Source of the DNA: Oceanobacillus jeddahensis
GTDB lineage: Bacteria; Bacillota; Bacilli; Bacillales; Amphibacillaceae
Assembly (NCBI RefSeq): GCF_000750635.1
Contig: NZ_CCDM010000002.1
Coordinates: forward strand, 868,001-932,000
Direction: 5' to 3'
DNA: 64,000 nt
Below are positions 28,700-37,546 of this stretch, piece after piece. Below the pieces are notes generated by a model. That model had not been told where the DNA came from and did not search any database. It worked only from the letters and a program-made list of their open reading frames with translations. The position numbers and the translations under genes are program-made. Each line of letters opens with the position of its first letter. The stretch's first letter is position 1.

Positions 28700-30184
28700 C
28701 TACTCCTTCAGCACAGATTCAATATAATTTGCAGGGTCCATAATTTCCAGTGAAACTTCCATCGAATATGCAAAAATGGGCTCCGCTGCAAATCCTAAAA
28801 TAATGGTAAGTGCAACAAGTGGTAAGATCGGCAGTAACAGTTTTCCTGCGGGAATCTTTGCTTGTTCCTCTGTATGCTTCTGTTTTCCCCAGAAAGCATA
28901 ACTGAATATTTTCATCATGGAAAACAGCGTCAGCAGCCCAACCAGGAGTGCTACACCAGAAATGACATACTGCTGTTCCTCAAAGCCGGCTAATATTATC
29001 GGGAACTTACTGAAGAACCCGCTTAATGGCGGGATACCTGCTAAGGAAATAGCAGTGATAAAGAACATCCAGGCAAGCCACGGGTGCGTTCCGATGAGTC
29101 CGCCCATTTTCTTTAAATCGGTTGTTCCCGTAATTTTCTGTGTTGCTCCAGCAAATAAGAAAAGCGCTGTTTTTACAATCATGTGATGTGCAATATAATA
29201 AATGGCGCCGGCAACAGCTAATGGTGTGAAAATTCCTAGCCCCATCACCATATAGCCGACCTGGCTGATAATATGATAGGAAAGTATCCGCTTGAAGTCA
29301 AATTGCGATACTGCCCCGAGAACGCCGAATAACATGGTAAAACCAGCAATCGTCACAATTAATCCTTTATGCGTAAATCCTGTATCATGATTAAAAATAA
29401 CAGTAAACGTACGGATAATCGCATAAATACCTACTTTGGTCAGCAGACCTCCAAATAATGCCGCAATGGCAGCAGGCGGTCCGTAATAAGACTTTGGCAG
29501 CCAAAAATAAAGCGGAAATAAAGCTCCTTTAGAAGCAAAAACGATAAACAGCATAATTGCTACAATATTGAGTGCGCCTGTTTGTTCCAATTCAGAGACC
29601 CGCTGGCCAATATGCGCCATATTCATCGTTCCTGTGATGGAATATATCCATGCAATTCCGACAATAAAGAGAGCCGAAGCAAAAATGTTGATAATGACAT
29701 ATTTAAAGGACTCTCTTAACTGATAGCCTGTCCCGCCATGGACAATCAATCCATAAGAAGCGATTAACATCACTTCAAAGAAGACAAACAGATTAAATAA
29801 ATCGCCTGTTAAAAAAGATCCATTTACCCCAATCATTAAGAACAGATAAAGCGGATAGAAAAATTGTTTTTCACGGTCTCTGGCAATGGTCTGGTAAGCA
29901 AAGAATAAACAGACGGTTCCAACTAAGGTTGATAAAAGCACCATCAACGTAGAAAGCAGATCCGCCACAATAACAATTCCAAAAGGAGCTTCCCAGTCCC
30001 CGACTTCTAATACAAGTGTTCCATGCTGGTACACTTCAATTGCTAAATAAACGGAAAGTGCCAGTAAAGCAAGCATTGTAATTCCGCTTATCACACGCTG
30101 CGCAGCGTGTCTTTTGTATAAAAGTATAAGTATAGCGCCGATTATAAAAGGTATAATAATCGGCAGAATAATTATATTACTCAT
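28700..30184 (-). CDS. mrpD: Na+/H+ antiporter subunit MrpD
   Basis: A 494-residue polytopic subunit homologous to the proton-pumping NuoM/N subunits of complex I, with about 14 helices. FFEVMLIASYGLIVHG carries the conserved membrane Glu, and KGALFPLYFWLPKSYYGPPAAIAALFGGLLTKVG the conserved Lys/His region. It overlaps mrpC by eight bases. With MrpA it is thought to carry the ion exchange. Confidence 0.96.
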   Translation of the reverse strand: MSNIIILPIIIPFIIGAILILLYKRHAAQRVISGITMLALLALSVYLAIEVYQHGTLVLEVGDWEAPFGIVIVADLLSTLMVLLSTLVGTVCLFFAYQTIARDREKQFFYPLYLFLMIGVNGSFLTGDLFNLFVFFEVMLIASYGLIVHGGTGYQLRESFKYVIINIFASALFIVGIAWIYSITGTMNMAHIGQRVSELEQTGALNIVAIMLFIVFASKGALFPLYFWLPKSYYGPPAAIAALFGGLLTKVGIYAIIRTFTVIFNHDTGFTHKGLIVTIAGFTMLFGVLGAVSQFDFKRILSYHIISQVGYMVMGLGIFTPLAVAGAIYYIAHHMIVKTALFLFAGATQKITGTTDLKKMGGLIGTHPWLAWMFFITAISLAGIPPLSGFFSKFPIILAGFEEQQYVISGVALLVGLLTLFSMMKIFSYAFWGKQKHTEEQAKIPAGKLLLPILPLVALTIILGFAAEPIFAYSMEVSLEIMDPANYIESVLKE

Positions 30185-30515
30185 CAGCAGAACCCCTTAA
30201 TTCTTCTAAATCGTCTGTTTTATGCACTTTATAGGTCCGGTAAGACATAACTAACAATAAAGCAGTAACAGCAAAAGCGATAACGATAGCAGTCAGCACC
30301 AGCGCCTGAGGTAACGGATCGGCATATGCTTCTGCTTCAAAGCTTAAAACAGGAGCAGCACCGCGCTGCAGTCCGGACATCGTTAATAATAAAAGATGCA
30401 CGGCGTGTGATAGTAATAATGTAGCTGCAACAACGCGGAGCAGGTTTTTAGACATAAATAGGTAGATCGTTACGCTAAAAACAATCCCTATGACAATTGA
30501 CATTAATAGTTCCAT
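30177..30515 (-). CDS. mrpC: Na+/H+ antiporter subunit MrpC
   Basis: A 112-residue NuoK-like subunit with three helices; the GLQRGAAPVLSFEAEAYADPLPQALVLTAIVI stretch is diagnostic. It shares a base with the mrpB stop and overlaps mrpD, so the proteins are made in a coupled way. Confidence 0.95.
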   Translation of the reverse strand: MELLMSIVIGIVFSVTIYLFMSKNLLRVVAATLLLSHAVHLLLLTMSGLQRGAAPVLSFEAEAYADPLPQALVLTAIVIAFAVTALLLVMSYRTYKVHKTDDLEELRGSADE

Positions 30516-30946
30516 TATTTATCATCCTCCGCAATCGTCAGAATAATTGCAAGTGCGCTGGCCAGTACAACAAAATAAACACCCAGATCAAAAGGCAATG
30601 CTGTGGTCAATTCAACTTCTCCCAGGATGGGGAGGGTAAAGTAGTCAAAGAATTGCTTCAGATACGGAAAACCAAAAACCATAGAGATAACTCCTGTCAC
30701 GCTGGCAAAAAGTAAACCGATACCGATTATTTTTATATAATCAAATCGAATGACCTTCTTAATGGAGTTTAAACCGAATGAGAGGTACAAAATAAGAATC
30801 GCACTTGCAGTCATTAATCCTCCGATAAACCCTCCGCCGGGGCTGTTATGACCTGCCAGCAGCAAATAGATAGAGAACGAGAGGACAATCAGAATAATCA
30901 GCCTGGCTAATGTTTGTAACATCATATTATTCGGTTTTTTCATCAT
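30515..30946 (-). CDS. mrpB: Na+/H+ antiporter subunit MrpB
   Basis: A 143-residue subunit with four helices and the conserved LLLAGHNSPGGGFIGGLMTASAIL. ATG 30946 overlaps the mrpA stop as ATGA. Confidence 0.95.
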   Translation of the reverse strand: MMKKPNNMMLQTLARLIILIVLSFSIYLLLAGHNSPGGGFIGGLMTASAILILYLSFGLNSIKKVIRFDYIKIIGIGLLFASVTGVISMVFGFPYLKQFFDYFTLPILGEVELTTALPFDLGVYFVVLASALAIILTIAEDDK

Positions 30947-33363
30947 ATGTCCTCACTCCCTTTAAAACGTAAACGTATTAAGCTGACAACAGTTAATACT
31001 GCTAATGCGACAACAAGTACTTCCAGCATGGTATCTAAACCACGAAAGTCCACTAAGATAACATTTACAATATTATAACCTCCAGCTTTATCTTTCGCAT
31101 TTTCTGTATAGTACTCAGAAATCGAAGAATAATTAGCCTCTTGTCCCAATGAAAATGCAGATAAAGAACCAAGCGTAATCATTAATCCAAATCCAATCGA
31201 AATGATTAATTTGACAGCCTTCATTTTTGGAGGTGTTTTCACCTTTTTCAATTTTGGTAAATGATAAAAGACAAGCATAAACAAAATCACTGATACTGTT
31301 TCAATAAGCAGCTGTGTCAATGCCAGGTCAGGAGCTCTGAACAGAACAAATAATAGAGCTACAATAAAGCCGCTGACACTTGTTGCGATAATTAACGCTA
31401 CCCGATTATTAATAAATGGAATAACAACGACAGATCCAATGAACACTGCCATGACAAACCACACATAGATTGGAACAGGTGATAAATCAAGGGATTGAAT
31501 TGCCGGTAAATTATAACGATACATCGTATAGGCCATTATCAAAATGATAAATGTACACATATAGATGAAGTAATCTCTTAACCTGCCAGTCATCTGGATA
31601 CGTGTTAAGAATTGCGACCCTTTAACCAGCCCGTCATAACCATAATCGTAGGCAGCGTTGAACAGGTCTCGTTCTCCGCGATAGAATGCAGTGTTTTCCC
31701 ATTTTTTAAAGGTCATAAATAAAATGGCCCCTAAAACAACAACACCTATTGTCATCCATAACTCTGGTGCTAAAAAGCCATGCCAGTGCGTGATGTGTAC
31801 ATCAAAAAACTCTCCCGGAGCTAAAATACCGGGGGCAATAGCTGCCATCGCAGGTTCAATGATAGAGTATGCCAACAGGTTAGGGAAAAGCCCAAATACA
31901 ATAACAAGTGCAGCTAGTATGATAGGACTGATAAGCATACCGGCAGGAGCCTCATGAACATGTTTTACTTTTAGCTTGCTGATGTCAAATTTCCCCATAA
32001 AGGTCTTCGAAAACATAAGAATACAATATAAAAAGGTAAATACACTAGCGATCCAAGCAATAATTGGAATGATAAATCCAAATGTTTCCAGGTTGAAAAT
32101 GCCATATTCTGTTACGTTCAGCATACCTGTTAAAAACAGCTCTTTACTTAAGAAACCATTAAATGGAGGTAATCCAGCCATGGAAGCAAGACCAATCAGA
32201 GAAATAGTAGCTGTAACTGGCATGATGGTCATCAAACCGCCCAGTTTGCGTATATCTCTGGTGCCTGTCTCATGATCAACAATTCCAGCCGCCATAAACA
32301 AGCTTCCTTTAAAGGTAGCATGGTTAATCAGATGAAATACTGCTGCTAAGATGGCAGTCATGTATAGCGCATTGTCCCCATCCTGGAAATAGAATGCAGC
32401 AGAGCCTGTTCCCAGCAAACTCATAATTAAACCAAGCTGGCTTATTGTGGAAAAGGCAAGAATACCTTTCAGATCCTTTTGCCGTACTGCTGAAATAGAA
32501 CCCCATGTCAGAGTGACCAATCCGGCAATGGTAATAATCCAGAACCATTCGGGTGCACCGCCGAAAACGCCGGTTAATCTGGCAACAAGGTAAATTCCTG
32601 CTTTTACCATGGTTGCAGAGTGAAGATAAGCACTGACAGGTGTCGGTGCTTCCATTGCGTCCGGAAGCCAGATATGGAATGGAAATTGGGCAGATTTAGT
32701 AAATGCTCCTAATAAAACGAGTATCATTGCCGGAATAAATAAACTGCTTGCCATGATAATATCTGCATTTGCAATTAGTTCCCTGATACTGAATGTGCCG
32801 GCAACAACGTAAAGTAAAGAAAAACCAGCCAGCATGGATAATCCGCCGAAAACGGTGATATACATGGATTTTTGAGCACCATAAATCGATTTTTCTCTTG
32901 TATACCAATAACTGATCAATAAAGAAGAAGCAATACTTGTTACTTCCCAGAAAACATAGATAACGATCAGGTTATCGGAAAGAACGACACCTAACATAGC
33001 ACCCATAAACATTAAAAGATAGACATAAAAATTGTTTAGTTTTTCTTTTCGCTTTGACAAATAATAGATAGAGTATAGAACTACTAGTGCTCCGATTCCC
33101 GTAATTAATAATGCGAAAAGCAGACTTAGACCGTCAACATATACATTGAAGTTTATGCCAAGGGATGGAACCCAGGCCAGGTTATTTAAAATAGCTTCCC
33201 CGGATGATGTTTCAGGTATAAAGGATAAGAAATAAATGAACAGCACCAGAGGCAGAATTAAAACAAACCAACCAGTATGTATTCTCTTTAAATACTTATA
33301 CAAGAATGGAATAAGTATGGCTGCAATAAATGGTGATAAGACAGCCCAATGCAATAACGTCAA
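30943..33363 (-). CDS. mrpA: Na+/H+ antiporter subunit MrpA
   Basis: An 806-residue NuoL-like subunit and the first gene of a complete seven-gene operon mrpABCDEFG. The core has FWEVTSIASSLLISYWYTR, and FTKSAQFPFHIWLPDAMEAPTPVSAYLHSATMVKAG with the conserved Lys and His residues. The C-terminal 200 residues are the MrpB-like/DUF4040 module (FRAPDLALTQLLIETVSVILF). The start is TTG 33363 after AAAGGAGGAATTAC. The complex expels sodium in exchange for protons and is central to growth at high pH or salt. Confidence 0.96.
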   Translation of the reverse strand: MTLLHWAVLSPFIAAILIPFLYKYLKRIHTGWFVLILPLVLFIYFLSFIPETSSGEAILNNLAWVPSLGINFNVYVDGLSLLFALLITGIGALVVLYSIYYLSKRKEKLNNFYVYLLMFMGAMLGVVLSDNLIVIYVFWEVTSIASSLLISYWYTREKSIYGAQKSMYITVFGGLSMLAGFSLLYVVAGTFSIRELIANADIIMASSLFIPAMILVLLGAFTKSAQFPFHIWLPDAMEAPTPVSAYLHSATMVKAGIYLVARLTGVFGGAPEWFWIITIAGLVTLTWGSISAVRQKDLKGILAFSTISQLGLIMSLLGTGSAAFYFQDGDNALYMTAILAAVFHLINHATFKGSLFMAAGIVDHETGTRDIRKLGGLMTIMPVTATISLIGLASMAGLPPFNGFLSKELFLTGMLNVTEYGIFNLETFGFIIPIIAWIASVFTFLYCILMFSKTFMGKFDISKLKVKHVHEAPAGMLISPIILAALVIVFGLFPNLLAYSIIEPAMAAIAPGILAPGEFFDVHITHWHGFLAPELWMTIGVVVLGAILFMTFKKWENTAFYRGERDLFNAAYDYGYDGLVKGSQFLTRIQMTGRLRDYFIYMCTFIILIMAYTMYRYNLPAIQSLDLSPVPIYVWFVMAVFIGSVVVIPFINNRVALIIATSVSGFIVALLFVLFRAPDLALTQLLIETVSVILFMLVFYHLPKLKKVKTPPKMKAVKLIISIGFGLMITLGSLSAFSLGQEANYSSISEYYTENAKDKAGGYNIVNVILVDFRGLDTMLEVLVVALAVLTVVSLIRLRFKGSEDI

Positions 33364-33437
33364 AAGTAATTCCTCCTTTTACTATAGTAACGAATTTCTT
33401 TTAATGAATAAGATGGTATTAAATACTTTAAGTACGT

Positions 33438-33497
33438 GTTCAAAAAGTCCGGCAACACAGAAATTAGTCTTGTCATTTTTTATTGGACCTTCAGAAC
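33438..33497. repeat. Small element with GTTCAAAAAGTCC-type inverted ends
   Basis: GTTCAAAAAGTCC at 33438-33450 faces GGACCTTCAGAAC at 33485-33497, an imperfect inverted pair. It is similar to the element at 38675. It lies in the 687-base gap between mrpA and sda. Confidence 0.4.
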
Positions 33498-33626
33498 ATC
33501 TTTTTTTAAATATTCCTTCAGTTAGAAGCGTTCTTTTTCTTTATCAAGTGCTAAAAATAGAAGCTTGCCTAATTATTAATAAAAAAGGATGGAAGCTTGC
33601 TTTTTACAGAGCAGATAAAGGTTATT

Positions 33627-33658
33627 CAGGGTGATATGACGGGGAAACCCTGCTTTTT
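33627..33658 (+). terminator. Orphan terminator-like hairpin
   Basis: CAGGGT / ACCCTG around a 14-base loop, then GCTTTTTT. No + strand gene precedes it, so it may be left over from a lost gene. Confidence 0.5.
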
Positions 33659-33729
33659 TACACAGTAGAAAATGTAAAAATTTAAAGAATAAAGCAGCGC
33701 AGACAAACTACCTCAGTACCAAATCCCAC

Positions 33730-33758
33730 CACAAGGTGTGATCGTTCATAGTCTATAA
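33730..33758. repeat. Sequence related to the cotE-mutS structured element (family 3)
   Basis: Twenty-three of 29 positions match 18910-18938 (CACAAGGTGTGATCGTTC against CACATGGCGTGACCGTTC at the start). The outer helix at 18872/18951 is not clearly kept. A hairpin CAAACGAA / TTCGTTTG follows at 33799-33838. Confidence 0.35.
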
Positions 33759-34000
33759 TAGTACACCATTTTTAATAAGCTGGGTAAATACAGCTACAAA
33801 CGAAGGCGCCTATCCTTGCCTTTCAGATTTCGTTTGCTATGTTTTTCTTTATTCATTATCTCTTTACGGCTTTTTACACACACAAAATCAGAGTGCTATA
33901 TTTGATTATAACCTATTCAGAAGATCGATGCATACAAAAAGAATGCTGTTTTAAGAGTTGGAAGTTTGTATTTTAAATAGGAAGAAATGGGGGAAAACCA

Positions 34001-34036
34001 CAAAAAAAAACTTCAATTTTTTAGATTGAAGTTTCG
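34001..34036 (-). terminator. Terminator of sda
   Basis: On the - strand AAACTTCAAT / ATTGAAGTTT is followed by a run of T residues, 15 bases past the stop codon. Confidence 0.88.
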
Positions 34037-34050
34037 CAAACAAGACAAAA

Positions 34051-34191
34051 TTATACAGATTCTTTGATTTTATGAGTCAGAGATCTTTTATGGATTTCTT
34101 CCTCAAATAAAGAAAGAAAATCAGGACTTAAGTTTAATGCTATTGCCGTATAATAAGATTCCAGTAATAGTTCGTCCGATAATGTTTCCAC
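34051..34191 (-). CDS. sda: Sporulation checkpoint inhibitor Sda
   Basis: A 46-residue protein easily missed because of its length. The sequence LSDELLLESYYTAIALNLSPDF and EEIHKRSLTHKI aligns along its length with B. subtilis Sda ([33 protein letters not shown]). Sda is a helical hairpin that blocks the sporulation kinases KinA and KinB when replication starts or stalls. The start is GTG 34191 with AGGAGG upstream. Its place next to yqeG-yqeH matches B. subtilis. The promoter region carries DnaA boxes. Confidence 0.93.
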   Translation of the reverse strand: METLSDELLLESYYTAIALNLSPDFLSLFEEEIHKRSLTHKIKESV

Positions 34192-34235
34192 AATACAACC
34201 TCCTCATTAGTCAGCAATTCTTTTAAGATAATAAT

Positions 34236-34264
34236 AATTTAACACGTGTATCTTGTGTTAACAA
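34236..34264 (-). promoter_or_regulatory. Probable sda promoter
   Basis: On the - strand: TTGTTA (34264-34259), a 17-base spacer and TAAATT (34241-34236), about 35 bases before the ribosome site. The -10 is weak, which fits an activated or tightly controlled promoter. Confidence 0.5.
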
Positions 34265-34272
34265 GCTTTAAC

Positions 34273-34371
34273 TTATCTACATATAGTTGTATATAAGTTG
34301 TGTATAAGACGGTGGGTAACCTTGCTTAAGAGTGTTGTTGATGGATTCTTATGTTGATAAAGTTATCCACA
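34273..34371. promoter_or_regulatory. DnaA-box cluster upstream of sda
   Basis: A perfect TTATCCACA lies at 34363-34371. Near-consensus boxes are TTATCTACA at 34273-34281 (+), TTATATACA at 34288-34296 (-) and TTATACACA at 34299-34307 (-). In B. subtilis DnaA activates sda through upstream boxes so that Sda pulses with each round of replication; the arrangement here supports the same link. The sites lie just upstream of the predicted -35. Confidence 0.8.
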
Positions 34372-34696
34372 AAATCGAAAAATATCGGAATTTGTCGAAC
34401 GATTTTTAAAGCAGGGAAGCATTTTTGTCTATGGACCTGCATAGTTTCATTTTGCAAAAAAGAATAAAAAGGAAATCGATGTCGATTGGTTGAACATTAC
34501 GATAGAGATAATAATTCTTTGAAACGCTAGTCAGTTGCAGTAGGATTAGGTATAATGTGATGTAGCGTAGAGATGCTATCATTCTACATGTTCAAAAGTA
34601 TATAAGCTGAGTAATATATTTTGAGAGTAATCTACCCGCGTATTCTCTTATTTTTTGGTGAGAAAATTAAATGAAATTACTTACTTATATAATGTT

Positions 34697-34865
34697 AAAC
34701 TTCCTTCATTGGGGTTTTTCGATGCACAAATCTTTACGATGGGTGCGTGGATTGAAATTGAATCAGACAGATGGCGATTTGGAACGTATGGGTTCGCACT
34801 CTATTATGAGACGAGTACTCGCAGCCCCTGTTCCAGGAAGTACTAGTACAGACGTTGCAACAGCT
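34697..34865 (-). repeat. Degenerate copy of family-1 repeat, reversed
   Basis: Three blocks match family 1 in reverse: AAACTTCCTTCATTGGGGTTT with GATGCACAAATCTTTACGATGGG, GACGAGTACTCGCAGCCCC, and TACTAGTACAGACGTTGCAACA. The last block matches the stretch otherwise seen only in copy C. The 60 bases between the first and second block are unlike any other copy. Confidence 0.65.
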
Positions 34866-35110
34866 GACTAAATAGAAGTTAGATCTGACATAATATATTT
34901 TTCGTGGTACATGGTAAATATGTTCAGCAATGATTATTTTTTGTGCATGAAAGCTATTTCTCATGTTAACTATCCATGCTGTTATGATTCGAACTGCTAA
35001 ACCAACCATTTGAAATAACGGAATGACCGTGTCATCAAGCGATAGAGATACTATTTCGTCCAACCCAACAGGATGTTATCTCTTATATTCGCTGTAGAAT
35101 CCTATCAGAG

Positions 35111-35236
35111 CGCAGGCCAACCACGCAGACTCCTATGGGAACAGGGCGAGCTGAAGATCCACTTGAAAAGCGGTTTTCTTTTCAAGTTAGCTGAAGCCGT
35201 CCCCATGGAAAGCGGAGTGGTTGGCCGGAGCGGAAG
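35111..35236. repeat. Long-hairpin repeat of a type common in Bacillaceae intergenic DNA (family 2)
   Basis: GGCCAACCAC (35115-35124) pairs perfectly with GTGGTTGGCC (35216-35225), and inside ACTTGAAAAG (35161-35170) pairs with CTTTTCAAGT (35178-35187). The wording GACTCCTATGGGAACAGGGCGAG and GGAAAGCGGAGTGGTTGGCCGG resembles repeats I know from many Bacillaceae genomes. The remaining sequence of the 1.3-kb gap from 34372 to 35490 holds no gene that I can support. Confidence 0.6.
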
Positions 35237-35490
35237 CTATACACTATCATTCGTTCAAAAAAGCTGAATTAATCAAAAAAATAATGATGAACACGATAAT
35301 CCAGGAATAGCAAGATATATATATCTACTTTTGGGAGCGGAAGTTGAGTTATTATATAGGGTAAAATGAAGGTATCTAATATTAATTATTTGACCTATTA
35401 CAGTAATACTATTAATAAGCTATCTTTACATAAAAGGATACGATGCAGGGAAAAGAAAAGTTAACTAAACGGAAATTTTGAGGTGTGTAT

Positions 35491-36006
35491 ATGTTTTCTA
35501 AATTTTTGCCGGATGAGCAAATTGATCAAATTTTTGACTTGAAACCAGAAAAATTAAAAGAACTGGGTATTAAAGGAATTATAACTGATTTAGATAATAC
35601 CCTTGTTGCATGGGATGTAAAGGATGCAACACCTGATGTAATTACATGGTTTAAATCAATGGAAGAAAATGATATAAAAGTAACAATAATATCAAATAAT
35701 AATCAGGAACGTGTCACAGTATTTTCAGAATCGCTGGGAACACCGTTTGTATTTAGTGCAAAAAAACCTTTGAGCAGAGCTTTTAAAACCGTTGCAAAGC
35801 AAATGGATCTGAAAAAAGAAGAAATACTGGTCGTCGGTGATCAGCTGCTGACAGATGTTCTTGGCGGGAATATTGCTGGGTTTTACACCGTTTTAGTTGT
35901 TCCTGTGGTACAAACAGATGGTAAAATAACAAGGATTAATCGTTTAATTGAGCGAAGAATTTTAAAAAGAATGCCAAATAAGGATAACCGTAAGAGGGAG
36001 GAATAA
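35491..36006 (+). CDS. yqeG: HAD-superfamily phosphatase YqeG
   Basis: A 171-residue HAD phosphatase. The nucleophile motif DLDNTLVAWD (motif I), TIISNNN (motif II), the Lys in AKKP (motif III) and VGDQLLTDVLGG (motif IV) are all intact. Homologues (YqeG/YrbI-like) include phosphatidylglycerophosphatases; the exact substrate is uncertain. I chose ATG 35491 with GAGGTG upstream over an in-frame GTG six bases earlier. It opens the yqe operon and lies two bases before yqeH. Confidence 0.93.
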   Translation: MFSKFLPDEQIDQIFDLKPEKLKELGIKGIITDLDNTLVAWDVKDATPDVITWFKSMEENDIKVTIISNNNQERVTVFSESLGTPFVFSAKKPLSRAFKTVAKQMDLKKEEILVVGDQLLTDVLGGNIAGFYTVLVVPVVQTDGKITRINRLIERRILKRMPNKDNRKREE

Positions 36007-36008
36007 GG

Positions 36009-37118
36009 TTGGAGCAGCACATTTGTCAAGGATGTGGAAGTATTATACAAACAGAGCATCCTAATGAACCAGGCTATGCACCGGTTAGTGCATTAGAAAA
36101 GGATATTATTTTATGTAAAAGGTGTTTCCGCCTGAAGCATTATAATGAGATTCAGGACGTATCGATTACGGATGCAGACTTTTTAAAAATGGTAAGTTCC
36201 ATTCGTGATAGAAATGGATTGGTTGTTCATATTATTGATATTTTTGATGTGAATGGCACGTTATTAAGTAATTTACCAAGAATTACGGGAGATAATCCGA
36301 TTATTTTAGTAGGTAACAAGCTTGATTTATTGCCGAAATCAACCAATGAAAATAAATTAAAACAGTGGCTGCGTCATGAAGCGAGTCAGCTGGGGATAAA
36401 AATAAAGGATGTTGTGTTAATTTCTTCTGTAAAAGGAAAGGGAATTGATGAGCTGAAGCAAAAAATAGAAGTACACCGGGCAAATAAAGATGTATTTATT
36501 GTCGGAGTCACAAATGTTGGGAAATCAACTTTTATCAATCGTTTAATCAAAGAGTCAACAGGAGAGGAAAACGCGATAACGACTTCTTATTTTCCGGGAA
36601 CGACGCTAGGATTTATTGAAATACCATTGGATGAAGAAACATTTTTAGTAGATACTCCGGGGATTGTGAATAAACAACAGATGGCTCATTATGTTTCTGA
36701 AAAAGAATTAAAAATGATTACACCGAAAAAAGAAATTAAGGCAAGGGTTTATCAATTAAATGAGCAACAGTCATTGTATATCGGCGGTTTGGTAAGATTG
36801 GATTTTATTAAAGGAGAGAAGCAATCATTTATTTGTTATTTCTCGAATGATTTAACCATCCACCGGACAAAATTGGAGAATGCAGATGAACTGTATGAGA
36901 AGCATGCTGGAGAGCTGTTATCTCCGCCGTATAAAGAGCATTTGAATCAATTTCCGCCATTGGTGGCTCACAGCTTTAAAGTAGGAAATGGAAAAGTGGA
37001 TATTGTTTTTCCGGGGTTAGGATGGATCAGCGTTCAAGGAGAGGGAGCGACTGTCGTTGCGCATAGTCCGAAAGGTGTTTCTGTATCTACAAGAACCTCC
37101 TTTTTATCAGGACAGTAA
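36009..37118 (+). CDS. yqeH: Ribosome assembly GTPase YqeH
   Basis: A 369-residue circularly permuted GTPase needed for 30S subunit assembly. An N-terminal zinc ribbon (CQGCG, CKRCF) is followed by G4 NKLD, G5 SSVKGKG, then G1 GVTNVGKST and G3 DTPG, the permuted G4-G5-G1-G2-G3 order. The start is TTG 36009, two bases after yqeG, with GGGAGGAA overlapping the yqeG end. Confidence 0.96.
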   Translation: MEQHICQGCGSIIQTEHPNEPGYAPVSALEKDIILCKRCFRLKHYNEIQDVSITDADFLKMVSSIRDRNGLVVHIIDIFDVNGTLLSNLPRITGDNPIILVGNKLDLLPKSTNENKLKQWLRHEASQLGIKIKDVVLISSVKGKGIDELKQKIEVHRANKDVFIVGVTNVGKSTFINRLIKESTGEENAITTSYFPGTTLGFIEIPLDEETFLVDTPGIVNKQQMAHYVSEKELKMITPKKEIKARVYQLNEQQSLYIGGLVRLDFIKGEKQSFICYFSNDLTIHRTKLENADELYEKHAGELLSPPYKEHLNQFPPLVAHSFKVGNGKVDIVFPGLGWISVQGEGATVVAHSPKGVSVSTRTSFLSGQ

Positions 37119-37286
37119 ACAGATCAAACTTTAGATTATACGTAGGAAAAGGGTACTAAAAAGCATTAGCTGAGAAATGTCTTGCATCTATTAGAAAATA
37201 TGTTGGCAGTTTTAGAGGAGCAATACTTCCCCGCTAATCATTAAAGGACTTTTTGAGATAAGACATAAAATAATATGGAAAATCAT

Positions 37287-37518
37287 TTATCACGGAGAAG
37301 CGTCCGTAAAACTCCCGCCTCAAAATAAAGCGTGAAAATAAATTTATTTAGGTGGGAGATCAGGTGAGCTAACTCCCTGAATCACTTAGGTTAACGCAGT
37401 GGGAGAATTAAGGAAGCAGACTAAGTTCGCGACGTCCTGAGACTGGAACTGCGATTACTCGTCCCATCGTAAAGAGTTGTGCGTCGAAAAACTCCCACTG
37501 AGTGAAGTTTCGTTTTAT
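37287..37518 (+). repeat. Modular intergenic repeat family 1, copy D (complete)
   Basis: A complete 232-bp copy from TTATCACGGAGAAGCG to GAAGTTTCGTTTTAT with a single GGAACTGCGATTACTCGTCCC module. It ends only 15 bases before the aroE ribosome site, so the 5' leader of aroE probably contains or abuts it. The rest of the gap (37119-37286) has no gene. Confidence 0.92.
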
Positions 37519-37546
37519 ATTGTATAGAGAGACAGGAGGTACTGCT

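Noticed and set aside
33236..33634. A 132-codon + strand frame opposite the start of mrpA
   Set aside because: Most of it is antisense to the well-supported mrpA start and leader; no start signals.
34655..34871. Two overlapping + strand frames of about 65 codons in the sda-yqeG gap
   Set aside because: They lie on a degenerate family-1 repeat in two different frames, with no ribosome site and no protein-like conservation.
34980..35000. tRNA-like GATTCGAA sequence
   Set aside because: No cloverleaf arms, acceptor stem or anticodon loop can be drawn around it.
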